Of a stretch of DNA of 64,000 nucleotides, positions 47,509-56,859 are shown one piece after another. The DNA lies in the NCBI RefSeq assembly GCF_002879645.1, contig NZ_PNRE01000043.1, positions 1 through 64,000 of the forward strand. The letters are read 5' to 3'. The notes beneath the pieces were generated by a model. The model searched no databases and was not told where the DNA came from. It worked only from the letters and a program-made list of their open reading frames with translations. Origin of the DNA: Halomonas heilongjiangensis (GTDB lineage: Bacteria > Pseudomonadota > Gammaproteobacteria > Pseudomonadales > Halomonadaceae). Position 1 is the stretch's first letter. Every line of letters begins with the position of its first letter. Position numbers and translations under genes: made by a program.

Positions 47509-49080
47509 TCAGGCCCTGGCCGTGGCCACCAGGCTCTTGTCGCGCAGCGCCACCAGCCGCTGATTGAGACGATGCTGAAGCTCGAGGCGCACCTCGCGGC
47601 TGGCCGGGTCGTCCCAGCGGTTGTCGAGTTCATGGGGATCGTCGGCGAGGTCGTAGAGCTCGCCCCAGGCGAGGCCCTCGAACAGACTCAGCCGCCAGCG
47701 CTCGGTGACCAGGCTGATGACGCTGCAACGGGCATCGCTGTCGCGGAACACCCGGATGCCCGGGTCCTCCACCAGCACGTCCGCCGCCGGCGCGTCGTCG
47801 AACAGGTCCTGGCCCTGCATACCCACCGGCACCTTGAAGCCGGCGCGCTGCAGCAGGGTCGGCGCCAGGTCGATGGCGCTGCCCAGCCGCCCGGAGACCT
47901 CACCCTCGCCTGGCCGACGCGGGTCATACCAGATCAGCGGCACCCGCAGCACGCTCTGGAAGTGCAGCCCCATCTTGAGCACGCTGCCGTGATCGCCCAT
48001 GTAGTCGCCGTGATCCGAGGTGAAGGCCACCACGGTGTCGTCCGCCAGGCCTTGCGCCTTCAGGCAGGCCAGCACCTCGCCCACGGCGTCGTCCACCATG
48101 GCGATGCTGCCGTAGTTCAGGGCGATGATCTCCCGGGCGTGGCGCTCGCCGACCGCGAAGGGCCAGTGACTCCCGGGGTCCTCGGCTCCCCAGCGGTAGG
48201 CTTCCAGGGCCTCCGGGGGAATGCCCGCGATCGCCTCCACCGGATGGTGGAAGGAGGCCGGTAGCTCCACGTCGTCGGGGTCGTAGAGCGACCAGTAGCG
48301 TCCCGGCGGGGTGAAGGGGTGGTGCGGGTCGGGAAAGGAGACCACCAGCACGAAGGGGGTGTCGGCGTCCTGGTCGGCCAGGAAGTCGCAGGCCTGTTGC
48401 TTGACGTAACCGGTGGGATAGAGCGCCTCGGGCACCGCGGTACGCCAACACTGGGGCGCCGTGATCCCCGCCTGGGGCAGGGCGTTGGCCGGGCCGCGCA
48501 GCGACTCGGGGTCAGGATGGCGCTCGCGCAGCCAGGCGGTGTAGTGGCCATCCACCAGGTCACCGTGGCCGATGCACAGCCGGGCATGCTCGAAGCCGTA
48601 GTAGGTGCCGGGCAACTCGAGTCCTGGCTGCTCGGCCCAGCGGCGGCGCACCTCCCAGCCATAGTCGGGGCCGTCGCGCTGGCTGCGGCGGGACAGGCTC
48701 GCGTCCGCCGGCGGCACCTCGCCCTCCCCGCCAAAGGCGCGGGGCGGCGCCGGGATATCGGTGACATTCTGGAAGTGCGCCTTGCCGATATAGCCGCTGC
48801 GGTAGCCGCTCTCGCGCAGCACCTCGGCGAAGGTGAGGCTGTCGAGCCCCAGGGGGATGCCGTTCTGGCGTACCCCGTTGACCGAGGGCATCTGGCCGGT
48901 GACCAGGGCCGCCCGGTTGGGCTGGCAGATCGGCGTGGCCACATGGAAGCGCTCGAAGCGCACCCCGCGTTCGGCCAGGCCATCGAGATGCGGCGTCTTC
49001 ACTGTCGGATTGCCGTAGCAGCCGAGGTGGTCGGCGCGCTGCTGGTCGGTGATGAAGAGCACGAAATTGGGACGTCGCAT
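47509..49080 (-). CDS. Type I sulfatase (formylglycine-dependent)
   Basis: 523 residues from the ATG at 49080, starting MRRPNFVLFITDQQRADHLG, with GAGGAG upstream. The nucleophile motif is C52-Q-P-N-R56 (CxPxR), whose Cys must be converted to formylglycine by a maturase, not seen here. D12 is part of the calcium site, along with the later FTSDHGDYMGDHG. There is no signal peptide, so it acts in the cytoplasm. Related enzymes hydrolyse sulfate or phosphonate esters. It is the last gene after TRAP genes in a minus-strand operon, so it probably acts on the imported compound. Confidence 0.88.
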   Translation of the reverse strand: MRRPNFVLFITDQQRADHLGCYGNPTVKTPHLDGLAERGVRFERFHVATPICQPNRAALVTGQMPSVNGVRQNGIPLGLDSLTFAEVLRESGYRSGYIGKAHFQNVTDIPAPPRAFGGEGEVPPADASLSRRSQRDGPDYGWEVRRRWAEQPGLELPGTYYGFEHARLCIGHGDLVDGHYTAWLRERHPDPESLRGPANALPQAGITAPQCWRTAVPEALYPTGYVKQQACDFLADQDADTPFVLVVSFPDPHHPFTPPGRYWSLYDPDDVELPASFHHPVEAIAGIPPEALEAYRWGAEDPGSHWPFAVGERHAREIIALNYGSIAMVDDAVGEVLACLKAQGLADDTVVAFTSDHGDYMGDHGSVLKMGLHFQSVLRVPLIWYDPRRPGEGEVSGRLGSAIDLAPTLLQRAGFKVPVGMQGQDLFDDAPAADVLVEDPGIRVFRDSDARCSVISLVTERWRLSLFEGLAWGELYDLADDPHELDNRWDDPASREVRLELQHRLNQRLVALRDKSLVATARA

Positions 49081-49105
49081 GATCTGGGTCTCCTCAGGCC
49101 GGCGC

Positions 49106-50422
49106 TCAGCCAAACATCCAGCCGACCGGCACGGTGACGATCTGCGGGAAGGCAAAGATGATGGCGATGGCCAGGAAATCACAGATCAGGAAGGGAATGG
49201 CGGCCTTGTAGATGCTGGCCATGCTGGTGCCCTGGGGGGCGACCGCCTTCATCACGAACAGCGCCGCACCCAGCGGCGGCGAGGTGGAGCCGGTCTCGAT
49301 GGCGAGCAGGAACAGCACCGCGAACCAGATGGTATCGAAGCCCAGTTGATCCACCACCGGCACGAAGATCGGCAGGGTGATCAGCATGATCGGCAGCGGC
49401 CCCATGAACATGCCCAGCAGCACCACGGTGAACACCATGGCCAGCACGATCATGTGGTCGTTGACCGGGAGAGCGAGCACCGCGTCCATCATGCCGAAGG
49501 TGGTGCCGGTGAAGGCCAGCAGTTGGCTGAAGGCCACCGCGCCGGCGACGATCAGCAGCACCATCACCGAGATGTTGGCGCTCTCGAACATCGACAACTT
49601 GAAGTTATCCACCGTCAGGCGGCGCTTGATCAGCGCCAGCAGGATGGTCGCCACCGCCCCGGAGGCCGCCGCCTCGGTGGGGGTCGCCAGGCCGAGGAAG
49701 ATCACCCCCACCACGGCGAAGACGATGAAGCCGATCGGCAGGATATTGCGGATCCCCGCCTCGACCTTCACCTTGAGCGGCGTGGGCGCCACCTCGAAGG
49801 AGGGCGCCAGGTCCGGCTGCAGGGTGCAGCGGCCCCAGATATAGAGGGCATAGAGCACCGCCATCAGCAGGCCGGGCAGGATGATGGCGATCAGCAGCCG
49901 GCCGATGGAGAGCTCGGCCACCACCCCGAGCACCACCGCCAGGGCGCTGGGCGGGATCATGATCGCCAGCCCCGCCGAGCCGATGATGGGCCCGAGCGAC
50001 ATCGGCTTCTTGTAACCGCGGCGCTCCATCTCGGGGGTCAGGCTGGAACCCAGCAAGGCGATGGCGCCCATGCTGTTGCCGGTCAGGGTCGAGAACAGCA
50101 CGCCGCCCCCCACCGCCATGAAGGCCAGCCGTCCACGCAGCTTGCCGAACCACTTGTCCAGGGTGTCCATCAGGTCATTGGCGATCCCGGAGCGAAACAT
50201 CACCTCGCCCATGATCATGAACATCGCGATGGGTACCAGGGTGAAGCTGGTCAGGGCATCGGTGGTATTGATCACCAGTTGCTCGATGCCGGAGGTGCCA
50301 CCGAGGAAGACATAGGCACCGACCAGGTTGACCGCCAGGAACGAAAAGGCCACCGGCAGCCCCAGCATCATCAAGACCAGCAGGGCGCCGAGAATGAGCG
50401 ATAGCGTTAGCCACCAATCCAT
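49106..50422 (-). CDS. dctM: TRAP transporter large permease (DctM), second system
   Basis: 438 residues, nearly all hydrophobic, with DctM landmarks GGGVLFSTLTGNSMGAIALL and IIGSAGLAIMIPPSALAVVL. It provides the sodium-coupled channel of the second TRAP system. It lies 45 bases after dctQ and 25 before the sulfatase gene. It is distinct in sequence from the copy at 26446. Confidence 0.92.
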   Translation of the reverse strand: MDWWLTLSLILGALLVLMMLGLPVAFSFLAVNLVGAYVFLGGTSGIEQLVINTTDALTSFTLVPIAMFMIMGEVMFRSGIANDLMDTLDKWFGKLRGRLAFMAVGGGVLFSTLTGNSMGAIALLGSSLTPEMERRGYKKPMSLGPIIGSAGLAIMIPPSALAVVLGVVAELSIGRLLIAIILPGLLMAVLYALYIWGRCTLQPDLAPSFEVAPTPLKVKVEAGIRNILPIGFIVFAVVGVIFLGLATPTEAAASGAVATILLALIKRRLTVDNFKLSMFESANISVMVLLIVAGAVAFSQLLAFTGTTFGMMDAVLALPVNDHMIVLAMVFTVVLLGMFMGPLPIMLITLPIFVPVVDQLGFDTIWFAVLFLLAIETGSTSPPLGAALFVMKAVAPQGTSMASIYKAAIPFLICDFLAIAIIFAFPQIVTVPVGWMFG

Positions 50423-50467
50423 AACATACCTCCACAGGGAGCCTGAGTTGAGTGGACCGACACCGGG

Positions 50468-50980
50468 TCAGCGCTTCAGACAGGCCCCGGCCTGCGCCAC
50501 GAACTGGATGGCGAGCAGGAACATGCCCAAGGGAAATACCGCCGTCAGCAGATAGCTGCGTGGCGCCAGCACGGTGGTCTCGCGGATGCCGAACTGGTAC
50601 TGGTCCAGGGTCACCACCAGGCCATACCAGGCCGCATAGAGACAGACCGCCGCTCCGAACAGCGCCATCACCACGGCCAGCGGCGTCTGCAGGCGTGGCG
50701 GCAGGTGCTCGATGGCGATATCGATGGCCACATGGCGGTTCTTCTCCAGCAGGTAGGGCGCGCCGAGGAAGGTCATGTAGAGCAGCGCGTAGCCGCTGAC
50801 CTCGACGACCCAGATCAGCGACTTGCCGAAGAACAGCCGGGAGAGGATCTCGCAGAAGACGGCTGCGGTGGCGGCCACCAGCGTGGCTGCGCTGATTCCC
50901 GCCAGCAGCAGGTTCAAACGGCTCACGCCCCGCATGACGATTGTCAGCAGCGACCTGCCGCGGGAGAGTGACAGTTGCAT
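50468..50980 (-). CDS. dctQ: TRAP transporter small permease (DctQ), second system
   Basis: 170 residues if started at the ATG at 50980 (AGGTGG upstream); a TTG start further upstream is unlikely. Four hydrophobic segments are present with AVFCEILSRLFFGKSLIWVV as the typical DctQ second helix and EKNRHVAIDI. It pairs with the DctM encoded next to it. It lies about 70 bases after dctP. Confidence 0.88.
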   Translation of the reverse strand: MQLSLSRGRSLLTIVMRGVSRLNLLLAGISAATLVAATAAVFCEILSRLFFGKSLIWVVEVSGYALLYMTFLGAPYLLEKNRHVAIDIAIEHLPPRLQTPLAVVMALFGAAVCLYAAWYGLVVTLDQYQFGIRETTVLAPRSYLLTAVFPLGMFLLAIQFVAQAGACLKR

Positions 50981-51052
50981 ATCGAGCCACCTGAAAAGTA
51001 GGGAGAGTGACCGAGCACCAGGCCCTGGATAGGGCTGGTGCTCGAGGGGCAA

Positions 51053-52033
51053 TCAGTCGACCAGCATGGCCCGCAGTTCGGCGGTCAGCTCAGGGTCGTC
51101 CAGTTGATCGGCCATGTAGTCCCAGGCGGCATCGATGGCCGTCTGCAGATAGCGATCGGCATCCTCGCCATTGAGCGCGATCTCCTCGAAGCCGGCGGCT
51201 TCCACCTCGGCATTGCCGGCGGCGATCACCTCGCCCCAGCTCTGGTCGAGCTGCGGCCCCAGGGTATGGCGCACGAACTCCTGCAGCTCCTCACGCAGTT
51301 CCGGCGACAGGCGGTCCATGGCGCGCTGGCTGACCAGGATGCTGAAGCCGGCGCGGTAGAAGGGCGGGGTGAGGTAGTAGTTGACCACGTCCTCATACTG
51401 CTCGGCCCAGCCCAGGTTACCCTGCATGAAGCCGTCGATGGCGCCGCGCTCCATGGCGGTGTAGATCTCGCCGATGGGCAGCACCAGGCCGTTGGCCCCC
51501 AAGGCCTCGATGAACGGGAGGCCGGTGGGAAAGACGCGGATCCGCTTGCCCTTCAGGTCATCGAGACTGTCGATGCGGTCCTTGAAGAAGAGGTAGAACT
51601 TGACGTCGGTCGCCGGGATCTCGCCCAGGTAATTGAGGCCCCGCTCGGCATGGATCTCGGTGATGCGATCGTAGTAGCCGGTCTCGAGGATCTCCTCGTA
51701 GGTCTTGAACGACAGGTTGGAGGTGGTCGACGAGGGCACCAGGCCAGAGTAGTAACTGGGGCTGATCAGTGCCATGTCGATGGCGTTGTTGCGCACCGCA
51801 TCGGCCAGGCGGAACGGCGGCATCACCTCGGGCCCGCCACGCCAGTTCAAGGACAATTCCCCTTCGAACTCCTCGTTGACGGCCTCGATGAATTTCTCGA
51901 AGCCGGCGGAGACCGCGGCGCTCTTGGGGGTGAAGCTCACCGCATTGAGGCGCACCTCGTCGGCGCTGGCGGTGAACGACAGGCCGGCCAGCGACAGCCC
52001 TATGGCGAGTTTCGTCAGGATGGTGGGGTTCAT
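51053..52033 (-). CDS. dctP: TRAP transporter solute-binding protein (DctP), second system
   Basis: 326 residues with a signal peptide (MNPTILTKLAIGLSLAGLSF, cleavage near ASA at about 24). The mature part shows FRLADAVRNNAIDMALISPS and LKGKRIRVFPTGLPFIEALG; the Arg in RIRVFPTG is at the ligand-carboxylate position. It captures an organic acid in the periplasm. It sits between the NicC-like monooxygenase and dctQ, in a unit controlled by operator copy B. Confidence 0.9.
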   Translation of the reverse strand: MNPTILTKLAIGLSLAGLSFTASADEVRLNAVSFTPKSAAVSAGFEKFIEAVNEEFEGELSLNWRGGPEVMPPFRLADAVRNNAIDMALISPSYYSGLVPSSTTSNLSFKTYEEILETGYYDRITEIHAERGLNYLGEIPATDVKFYLFFKDRIDSLDDLKGKRIRVFPTGLPFIEALGANGLVLPIGEIYTAMERGAIDGFMQGNLGWAEQYEDVVNYYLTPPFYRAGFSILVSQRAMDRLSPELREELQEFVRHTLGPQLDQSWGEVIAAGNAEVEAAGFEEIALNGEDADRYLQTAIDAAWDYMADQLDDPELTAELRAMLVD

Positions 52034-52087
52034 GGCAGCTTCGCTCTTGTGGTTATGGGGTGGTGGTGTGATGAAGCGAGGGGCCTG

Positions 52088-53215
52088 TCAAGCCAGGGGG
52101 ATGCCCCAGGCATCGTAGCCGTAGACCCAGTCGGCATTGCCTTCGCCCTTCAGCCAGTCATTGGCACGGGAACCGCGCTGCACCCTGGCGGTACGCTCCC
52201 TGCGGGCAGTCTCGTAGCGGGCCAACGCTGCCGGCACGTCCTCCCGGCCGGCCTCGGCCAGGCAGCGCGACAGCACCACCGCATCCTCGATGGCCATGCA
52301 GGCCCCCTGGGCCATGAAGGGCACCATGGGGTGGGCCGCGTCGCCGAGGATGGTGACATGCCCCTTGGACCACCGCGGCATGGGTTCGCGCACATAGAGG
52401 GCCGACTTGGTCACGCTCTCGCAGGCCGCCAGCAGGGCGCGCACGTCGGCATGGAAATCGCGGTAGACCTCGCGCAGTTCGTCGACGTCGCCGGGCAGGG
52501 TCCAGGACTCCTCTCGCCAGCCCTCCTGGGGGGTGGTGGCGAAGACGAACACCTCCTCGCCGCGGGTCAGCGGGAAGACCACCACCTGGCTGTCGGCGGT
52601 GGCGCCCCACCACTTGGTGAAGGCATCCAGGTTCTCCACCTCCGGCACCGCGGCCCGCGGCACCACCGCCCGATACGAGACCAGGCCGGTGAACTCGGGG
52701 TGATCGTCACCGAACAGCGAACGGCGCACCGCGGAGTGGATGCCGTCGCCACCGACCACCACGTCGACGGTCTCGCTGGAGCCGTCCTCGAAGCGGATGG
52801 TCGGGTGGTCACCCACGTCGATGTCCACCACCCTGCTGCCCAGGCGGATCGCCTCGTCGGGCAACCGTGCCTCCAGGGCCTTGAGCAGGTCGCCGCGGTG
52901 GATGGTCAGCTGGGGCGCGCCGTACTTCTCCTCGGCGGCATCACTCATGGGCAGCCTCGAGGTGATCTCGCCGGTGTCCCAGGTACGGCTGAGACGATGG
53001 GTCGGGCGTGCCGCGGTTTCGCGCAGCTCCGCGCCGACGCCGAGGCGGTCCAGGGCACGCACCGCATTGGGGGTCAGGTTCACGTCCGCCCCGATGCGCA
53101 GGAACTGCCGGGCCTGCTCGAAGACGATCGCCTCATGGCCGGCCTCACGAAGGGCGATGGCCGCGCACAGCCCGCCCACGCCACCACCACAGATACCAAC
53201 TCTTAGTTTTGTCAT
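52088..53215 (-). CDS. FAD-dependent monooxygenase (6-hydroxynicotinate 3-monooxygenase/salicylate hydroxylase type)
   Basis: 375 residues of group A flavoprotein hydroxylase type. The dinucleotide motif is GICGGGVGGLCAAIALREAG, the DG motif DVVVGGDGIHSAVRR, and the GD motif ILGDAAHPMVPFMAQGACMA, where AQGACMAIEDA is typical of NicC and salicylate hydroxylases. It hydroxylates an aromatic carboxylate, often with decarboxylation, using NAD(P)H. First gene of the unit with dctPQM and the sulfatase, behind operator copy B. The substrate cannot be deduced. Confidence 0.86.
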   Translation of the reverse strand: MTKLRVGICGGGVGGLCAAIALREAGHEAIVFEQARQFLRIGADVNLTPNAVRALDRLGVGAELRETAARPTHRLSRTWDTGEITSRLPMSDAAEEKYGAPQLTIHRGDLLKALEARLPDEAIRLGSRVVDIDVGDHPTIRFEDGSSETVDVVVGGDGIHSAVRRSLFGDDHPEFTGLVSYRAVVPRAAVPEVENLDAFTKWWGATADSQVVVFPLTRGEEVFVFATTPQEGWREESWTLPGDVDELREVYRDFHADVRALLAACESVTKSALYVREPMPRWSKGHVTILGDAAHPMVPFMAQGACMAIEDAVVLSRCLAEAGREDVPAALARYETARRERTARVQRGSRANDWLKGEGNADWVYGYDAWGIPLA

Positions 53216-53301
53216 ATCCCACCTGTCCTACGGTCTACCGGGAAGAGTGTCGAGTGCACATCGGGTCCTGATACGGCTCCGAAACCGGATGGCTTTTTAA
53301 C

Positions 53302-53362
53302 ATATGAAACAGAGTTTATTATTTGATAGTCCGACTGTAGGCCGGCGCTCGATGTTTGTCAA
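53302..53362 (-). promoter_or_regulatory. Promoter plus operator copy B, upstream of the monooxygenase-TRAP-sulfatase operon
   Basis: Minus strand: TTGACA (53357-53362), 17-base spacer, TACAGT (53334-53339), and 5 bases further the conserved core ATCAAATAATAAA followed by GTTTCA (all within 53302-53328). The rest of the 53216-53526 interval holds no gene; the operator stands about 87 bases before the monooxygenase ATG. Confidence 0.75.
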
Positions 53363-53526
53363 ACGCGTCACGCGGTAGACCGGCAGAAAAAGGCTCACGC
53401 CGGTGAAGCAGTCGGCTAGAGGCAGCCGTGACAGGCAAGCCATATGCCGAGGGTGCGGCCACCCACTGGCTTGGCCCGCCGGTCGTCGAACGGTATCCGT
53501 GTCATGGCGATGGCGCGGGGGGCGAT

Positions 53527-53757
53527 TCAGGGGTGGCGAATCAGCTTGGCGGCCAAGCGAAGGATCAGCGGACGGCCCACCGTGATCAGAACGAAGGCGA
53601 TCGGCCAGGAGACAAGGAACGCCTGCCCCCAGCGCGTCAGGAAGCCCTCTCCCGGGCCGGTATTCACCAGGATGATGGCCAGCGTCATCAGGCCGGCCAT
53701 GTAGGTGGTCATCAGCACCGACACGACCAGCGGCGCATAGCGGGGCGGGAAGAGCAT
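53527..53757 (-). CDS. DUF2798 small membrane protein
   Basis: 76 residues with two hydrophobic helices: LVVSVLMTTYMAGLMTLAII and AFLVSWPIAFVLITVGRPLI, joined by a short loop with NTGPGEGFLTRWGQ. This two-helix pattern matches DUF2798 inner-membrane proteins of unknown function. It follows the ferredoxin-reductase gene by 50 bases and precedes operator copy B, so it is the last gene of the Rieske operon. Confidence 0.8.
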   Translation of the reverse strand: MLFPPRYAPLVVSVLMTTYMAGLMTLAIILVNTGPGEGFLTRWGQAFLVSWPIAFVLITVGRPLILRLAAKLIRHP

Positions 53758-53807
53758 CGTCGTCTCCGAAACGGCGTGGCGACGCCCCTTGGGCGTCGCC
53801 CTTCAAG

Positions 53808-55016
53808 CTAGCGCAGCGACATCAGGTTGACGTCGGGATCGGCCAGCTGTCCGGCGTCGAGCACCCGGGCGGCGGCGATCCAGCGCTTGCCCAGCTTGAT
53901 GGCGCGGGGCTGGTCGAAGGCCACCATCTGTACCAGGCGGCTGGCGTCGTCCAGGTAACAGAACACCGGCCCCTGGGGTTCCTGACGCACCACGCAGCGC
54001 ATCCCGGGATGCGGCACGCCGAGGATCTGGATGTTCACCCCGTGCTGATCGGACCACAGCCAGGCCGGCTCGTCGTAGTGGGCGTCCTGTCCCAGCATCG
54101 CCTCGGCCACCACCCGCGCCTGGTTCTGGGCATAGGCCCAGGACTGCAGGCAGAGCCCCAGCTGGGGGTGCTGGGCCACGTCGCCGGCGGCGAAGATGTG
54201 CGGGTCGGAGGTGCGCCCGCCACTGTCCACCACGATGCCCTGCTCGATGTCCAGCCCCACCGCCCGGGCCAGCTCCAGGTTGAACTCGACCCCGGTGCCC
54301 ACCACCACCAGGTCGAAGGGCTCGGTGGCGCTGCCGTCGGCCTCGATCACCACCCGGCCATCGGCCTGCTCGGCGAGTGCCAGCTGCTGGCAGCCCAGAT
54401 GCAAGGCCACGCCATGGGTGACGTGCAGTTCGGCCAGGGCCGCGGAGACCTCGGCGCCCACGCTGCGCTCGCAGAGCCGCGGCTGACGCTCGAAGACCGC
54501 CACCTCGAGGCCCAGCTTGCGGGCGCTGGAGGCCACCTCAAGGCCGATCCAGCCGCCACCGATCACCCCCAGCCGGCGACTCTCGCCGAGTCGCGCCTTG
54601 AGTCGCTGGGCATCCTCCCAGGAGCGCAGGGTCATGACGTTGTCGATCGCCGCCCATTCGGCCACCGGCAGCCGCGGCCGGCTGCCGGTGGCGATCAGCA
54701 GGCGGTCGTAGGGCAACCGCTCGCCATCGTCCAGCACCACCTCCCGGGCCTGGCGATCGATGGCCGTGGCCCGCTTGGGGCGTTGCCAGTCGATCTCCAG
54801 GGCGGCGAGGCTGGCCTCGGGGAAGAGCCGCGGCAGCGGGTCGCCCTCGGTGACCACCCCCTTGGAGAGCGGCGGTCGTTCGTAGAAGTCGTGGGGCTCG
54901 TCGGCCACCACGGTGAGACGGCCGGTATAGCCTTCGCTGCGCAACGCCTTGCAGGCGTAGCCCCCGGCCTGGCCGCCGCCGATCACCACGATCCGGGAAA
55001 TCTCCTCGCTCGACAT
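53808..55016 (-). CDS. FAD/NAD-dependent ferredoxin reductase of the Rieske oxygenase
   Basis: 402 residues from the ATG at 55016; upstream in-frame codons are inside the SDR gene. FAD motif IVVIGGGQAGGYACKALRSE, substrate region YERPPLSKGVV, NAD motif GVIGGGWIGLEVASSARKLG and C-terminal FAD segment FAAGDVAQHP are those of the rubredoxin/putidaredoxin/ferredoxin reductase family (BphA4-like). It passes electrons from NADH to the Rieske ferredoxin encoded upstream. Length is typical. Confidence 0.9.
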   Translation of the reverse strand: MSSEEISRIVVIGGGQAGGYACKALRSEGYTGRLTVVADEPHDFYERPPLSKGVVTEGDPLPRLFPEASLAALEIDWQRPKRATAIDRQAREVVLDDGERLPYDRLLIATGSRPRLPVAEWAAIDNVMTLRSWEDAQRLKARLGESRRLGVIGGGWIGLEVASSARKLGLEVAVFERQPRLCERSVGAEVSAALAELHVTHGVALHLGCQQLALAEQADGRVVIEADGSATEPFDLVVVGTGVEFNLELARAVGLDIEQGIVVDSGGRTSDPHIFAAGDVAQHPQLGLCLQSWAYAQNQARVVAEAMLGQDAHYDEPAWLWSDQHGVNIQILGVPHPGMRCVVRQEPQGPVFCYLDDASRLVQMVAFDQPRAIKLGKRWIAAARVLDAGQLADPDVNLMSLR

Positions 55017-55027
55017 GGTCCTTCCCC

Positions 55028-55786
55028 CTAGTTGAAGACGAAGCCGCCGTTGATCGGGATCAGCTGGCCGGTGACGAAGTTCGACCAGTCCGAGAGCAGG
55101 TAGAGCACGGTACCGTCGATGTCCTCGGGATGCTGCTCCTCCTTGAGGGCGCGCCCCGCCGCATAGTGGGCGTAGCGCTCCTCGGGCACGTACTCGGTGG
55201 CCTCGCAGTGGGTCAGCCCCGGGGCGATGGCATTGATGCAGATGCCCCGCTCGCCGAGCTCCCGGGCCATGGCGCGGGTCATGGCGATCACCGCGCCCTT
55301 GCTGGCCACATAGGCCATCAGCCGGGGGGCGCCCCACAGGGCGGTGTCGGAGGCCACGTTGACCACCTTGCCACGCTCGGCGCGGGCGAGTAGCGGCAGG
55401 GCGGCACGGGTCATCTGCCAGACTCCGCGCACATTGACCGCCATCACCCGGTCCCAGAGCGCGGGGTCGTACTCCTCGAGGGGCTTGCCGCCGACATTGG
55501 TGGCGATGGCGGCATTGTTGACCAGGCCATCCAGGGGGCCGCCCTCGGCGACCCGGGCCAGGCCCGCCTCGATGGAGGCGGCATCGGCCTGGTCGATGAC
55601 CAGCGCCTCCACCTCGGCACCGGCATCGCGCAGCGCCTCGGCGGTCTGTTCCAGCTCCGCCTCGAGGATGTCGCTGATCACCAGCCGCGCCCCCTCGGCG
55701 GCGGCGGCCTCGGCGATGCTGCGGCCCAGGCCGCGGGCCGCCCCGGTGATCATCAGCCGCTTGCCGGCCAGGCCATGAGCGGCCAT
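55028..55786 (-). CDS. SDR-family dehydrogenase, probably cis-dihydrodiol dehydrogenase
   Basis: 252 residues with all classical SDR residues: TGAARGLGRSIAEAAAAEG, NNAAIATN, Ser in NVASDTALWG and Y-V-A-S-K. The end QLIPINGGFVFN is the normal C-terminal motif. It lies directly between the Rieske oxygenase and reductase genes, so oxidation of the dihydrodiol to a catechol is the natural reading. The other SDR of this region at 42867 lacks the catalytic pair. Confidence 0.85.
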   Translation of the reverse strand: MAAHGLAGKRLMITGAARGLGRSIAEAAAAEGARLVISDILEAELEQTAEALRDAGAEVEALVIDQADAASIEAGLARVAEGGPLDGLVNNAAIATNVGGKPLEEYDPALWDRVMAVNVRGVWQMTRAALPLLARAERGKVVNVASDTALWGAPRLMAYVASKGAVIAMTRAMARELGERGICINAIAPGLTHCEATEYVPEERYAHYAAGRALKEEQHPEDIDGTVLYLLSDWSNFVTGQLIPINGGFVFN

Positions 55787-55787
55787 C

Positions 55788-56819
55788 TCAGGCCGCCTCC
55801 TGGCGTTTGGCGAGCTGCGCCTTGGCCATCTTCAGCATCACCCGGCGCAGCCGCGACAGGCCCACGTCGTGCTGGTAGAGGTTCTCATGGTGACGGGCGT
55901 CCGGGGCCAGGTTTTCGAGGATGATCCGGTCCTGTTCCAGCACGTCCCAGTGCAGCCCCTCGAGCTTGGTGCGGTAGAAGAAGCGCCACACCTGGCGCTG
56001 CCAGCCGTCCACCTTGCGCACCCGCCAGAAGAACACCCGGCAGTGGTCCTTGTCCTCGGGCACCGCCATGCCGACGATCCAGAAAGGGCCGCCGGGGCCG
56101 AAGCGCTGCTGGTAAGGGATCGACAGGCGCAGCCAGAGGGCGCCGCTGTTCCCGTACTCCACCCAGTCGAAGTTGACCCCGGCCTGGCCGGTCTTCTTGA
56201 AGATGAAACCGGTCTCGGTGGGCTCCAGCACCATCTCGGCCTGGCGGTCGCCCTCGGCCATGGAGTGGGAGTCGGCATGCAGGTAGGTGCCGTGCATGGG
56301 GTCCATGACGTTGTCCACCGCATACTGGTAGTTGCACTTCCAGCTGGCGGTGCACAGGAAGTGGCCGTAGCTGGCCTCGTCGGTGAGCTGCTCGGGCAGC
56401 TCCAGGGCCGGCGGCTCCTCGTCGGCGGTGGTGCCGAAGAAGACGAAGATGGCGCCGTGGGCCTCCTGCACCGGGTAGTGGCGCACGCAGGCGGTACCCA
56501 CCAGCGGGCTGTTGCCGATCGCCGGCACGTCGCACACCGTGCCCTGGCCGTCGACCTCGACACCGTGGTACCAGCAGGCCAGGCGGTTGCCCAGGTTCCA
56601 GCCCTTGGAGAGGCGCGCGCCACGGTGGGGGCAGCGGTCCTCGATGGCGTGTACCACGCCGTCATGGTCGCGCCACAGGGCCAGGTTCTCGCCCAGCCGG
56701 GTGATGCCCAGGGGGTTGCTGCCCACCTCCCAGCTGGCCACCACCGGGTACCAGAGGGAGCGCAGGCCGGTGTCCAGGTAATCCTGAACGGTGCCGTCCA
56801 CGGAAGCTGCTGTCGTCAT
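55788..56819 (-). CDS. Rieske non-haem iron oxygenase, catalytic subunit
   Basis: 343 residues, the short phthalate-family form. The Rieske cluster ligands are C63-P-H65 and C82-W-Y-H85. The mononuclear site shows D173-x2-H176-x4-H181 in NVMDPMHGTYLH; the bridging Asp is present. It adds oxygen to an aromatic ring or removes a methyl group; subunit composition is alpha only, as no beta gene is present. It follows a small conserved protein and precedes an SDR. The exact reaction cannot be deduced. Confidence 0.9.
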   Translation of the reverse strand: MTTAASVDGTVQDYLDTGLRSLWYPVVASWEVGSNPLGITRLGENLALWRDHDGVVHAIEDRCPHRGARLSKGWNLGNRLACWYHGVEVDGQGTVCDVPAIGNSPLVGTACVRHYPVQEAHGAIFVFFGTTADEEPPALELPEQLTDEASYGHFLCTASWKCNYQYAVDNVMDPMHGTYLHADSHSMAEGDRQAEMVLEPTETGFIFKKTGQAGVNFDWVEYGNSGALWLRLSIPYQQRFGPGGPFWIVGMAVPEDKDHCRVFFWRVRKVDGWQRQVWRFFYRTKLEGLHWDVLEQDRIILENLAPDARHHENLYQHDVGLSRLRRVMLKMAKAQLAKRQEAA

Positions 56820-56859
56820 CTCTCTCGACCTCGTCGTTGTTCGTTGCGTGGCCCGGACC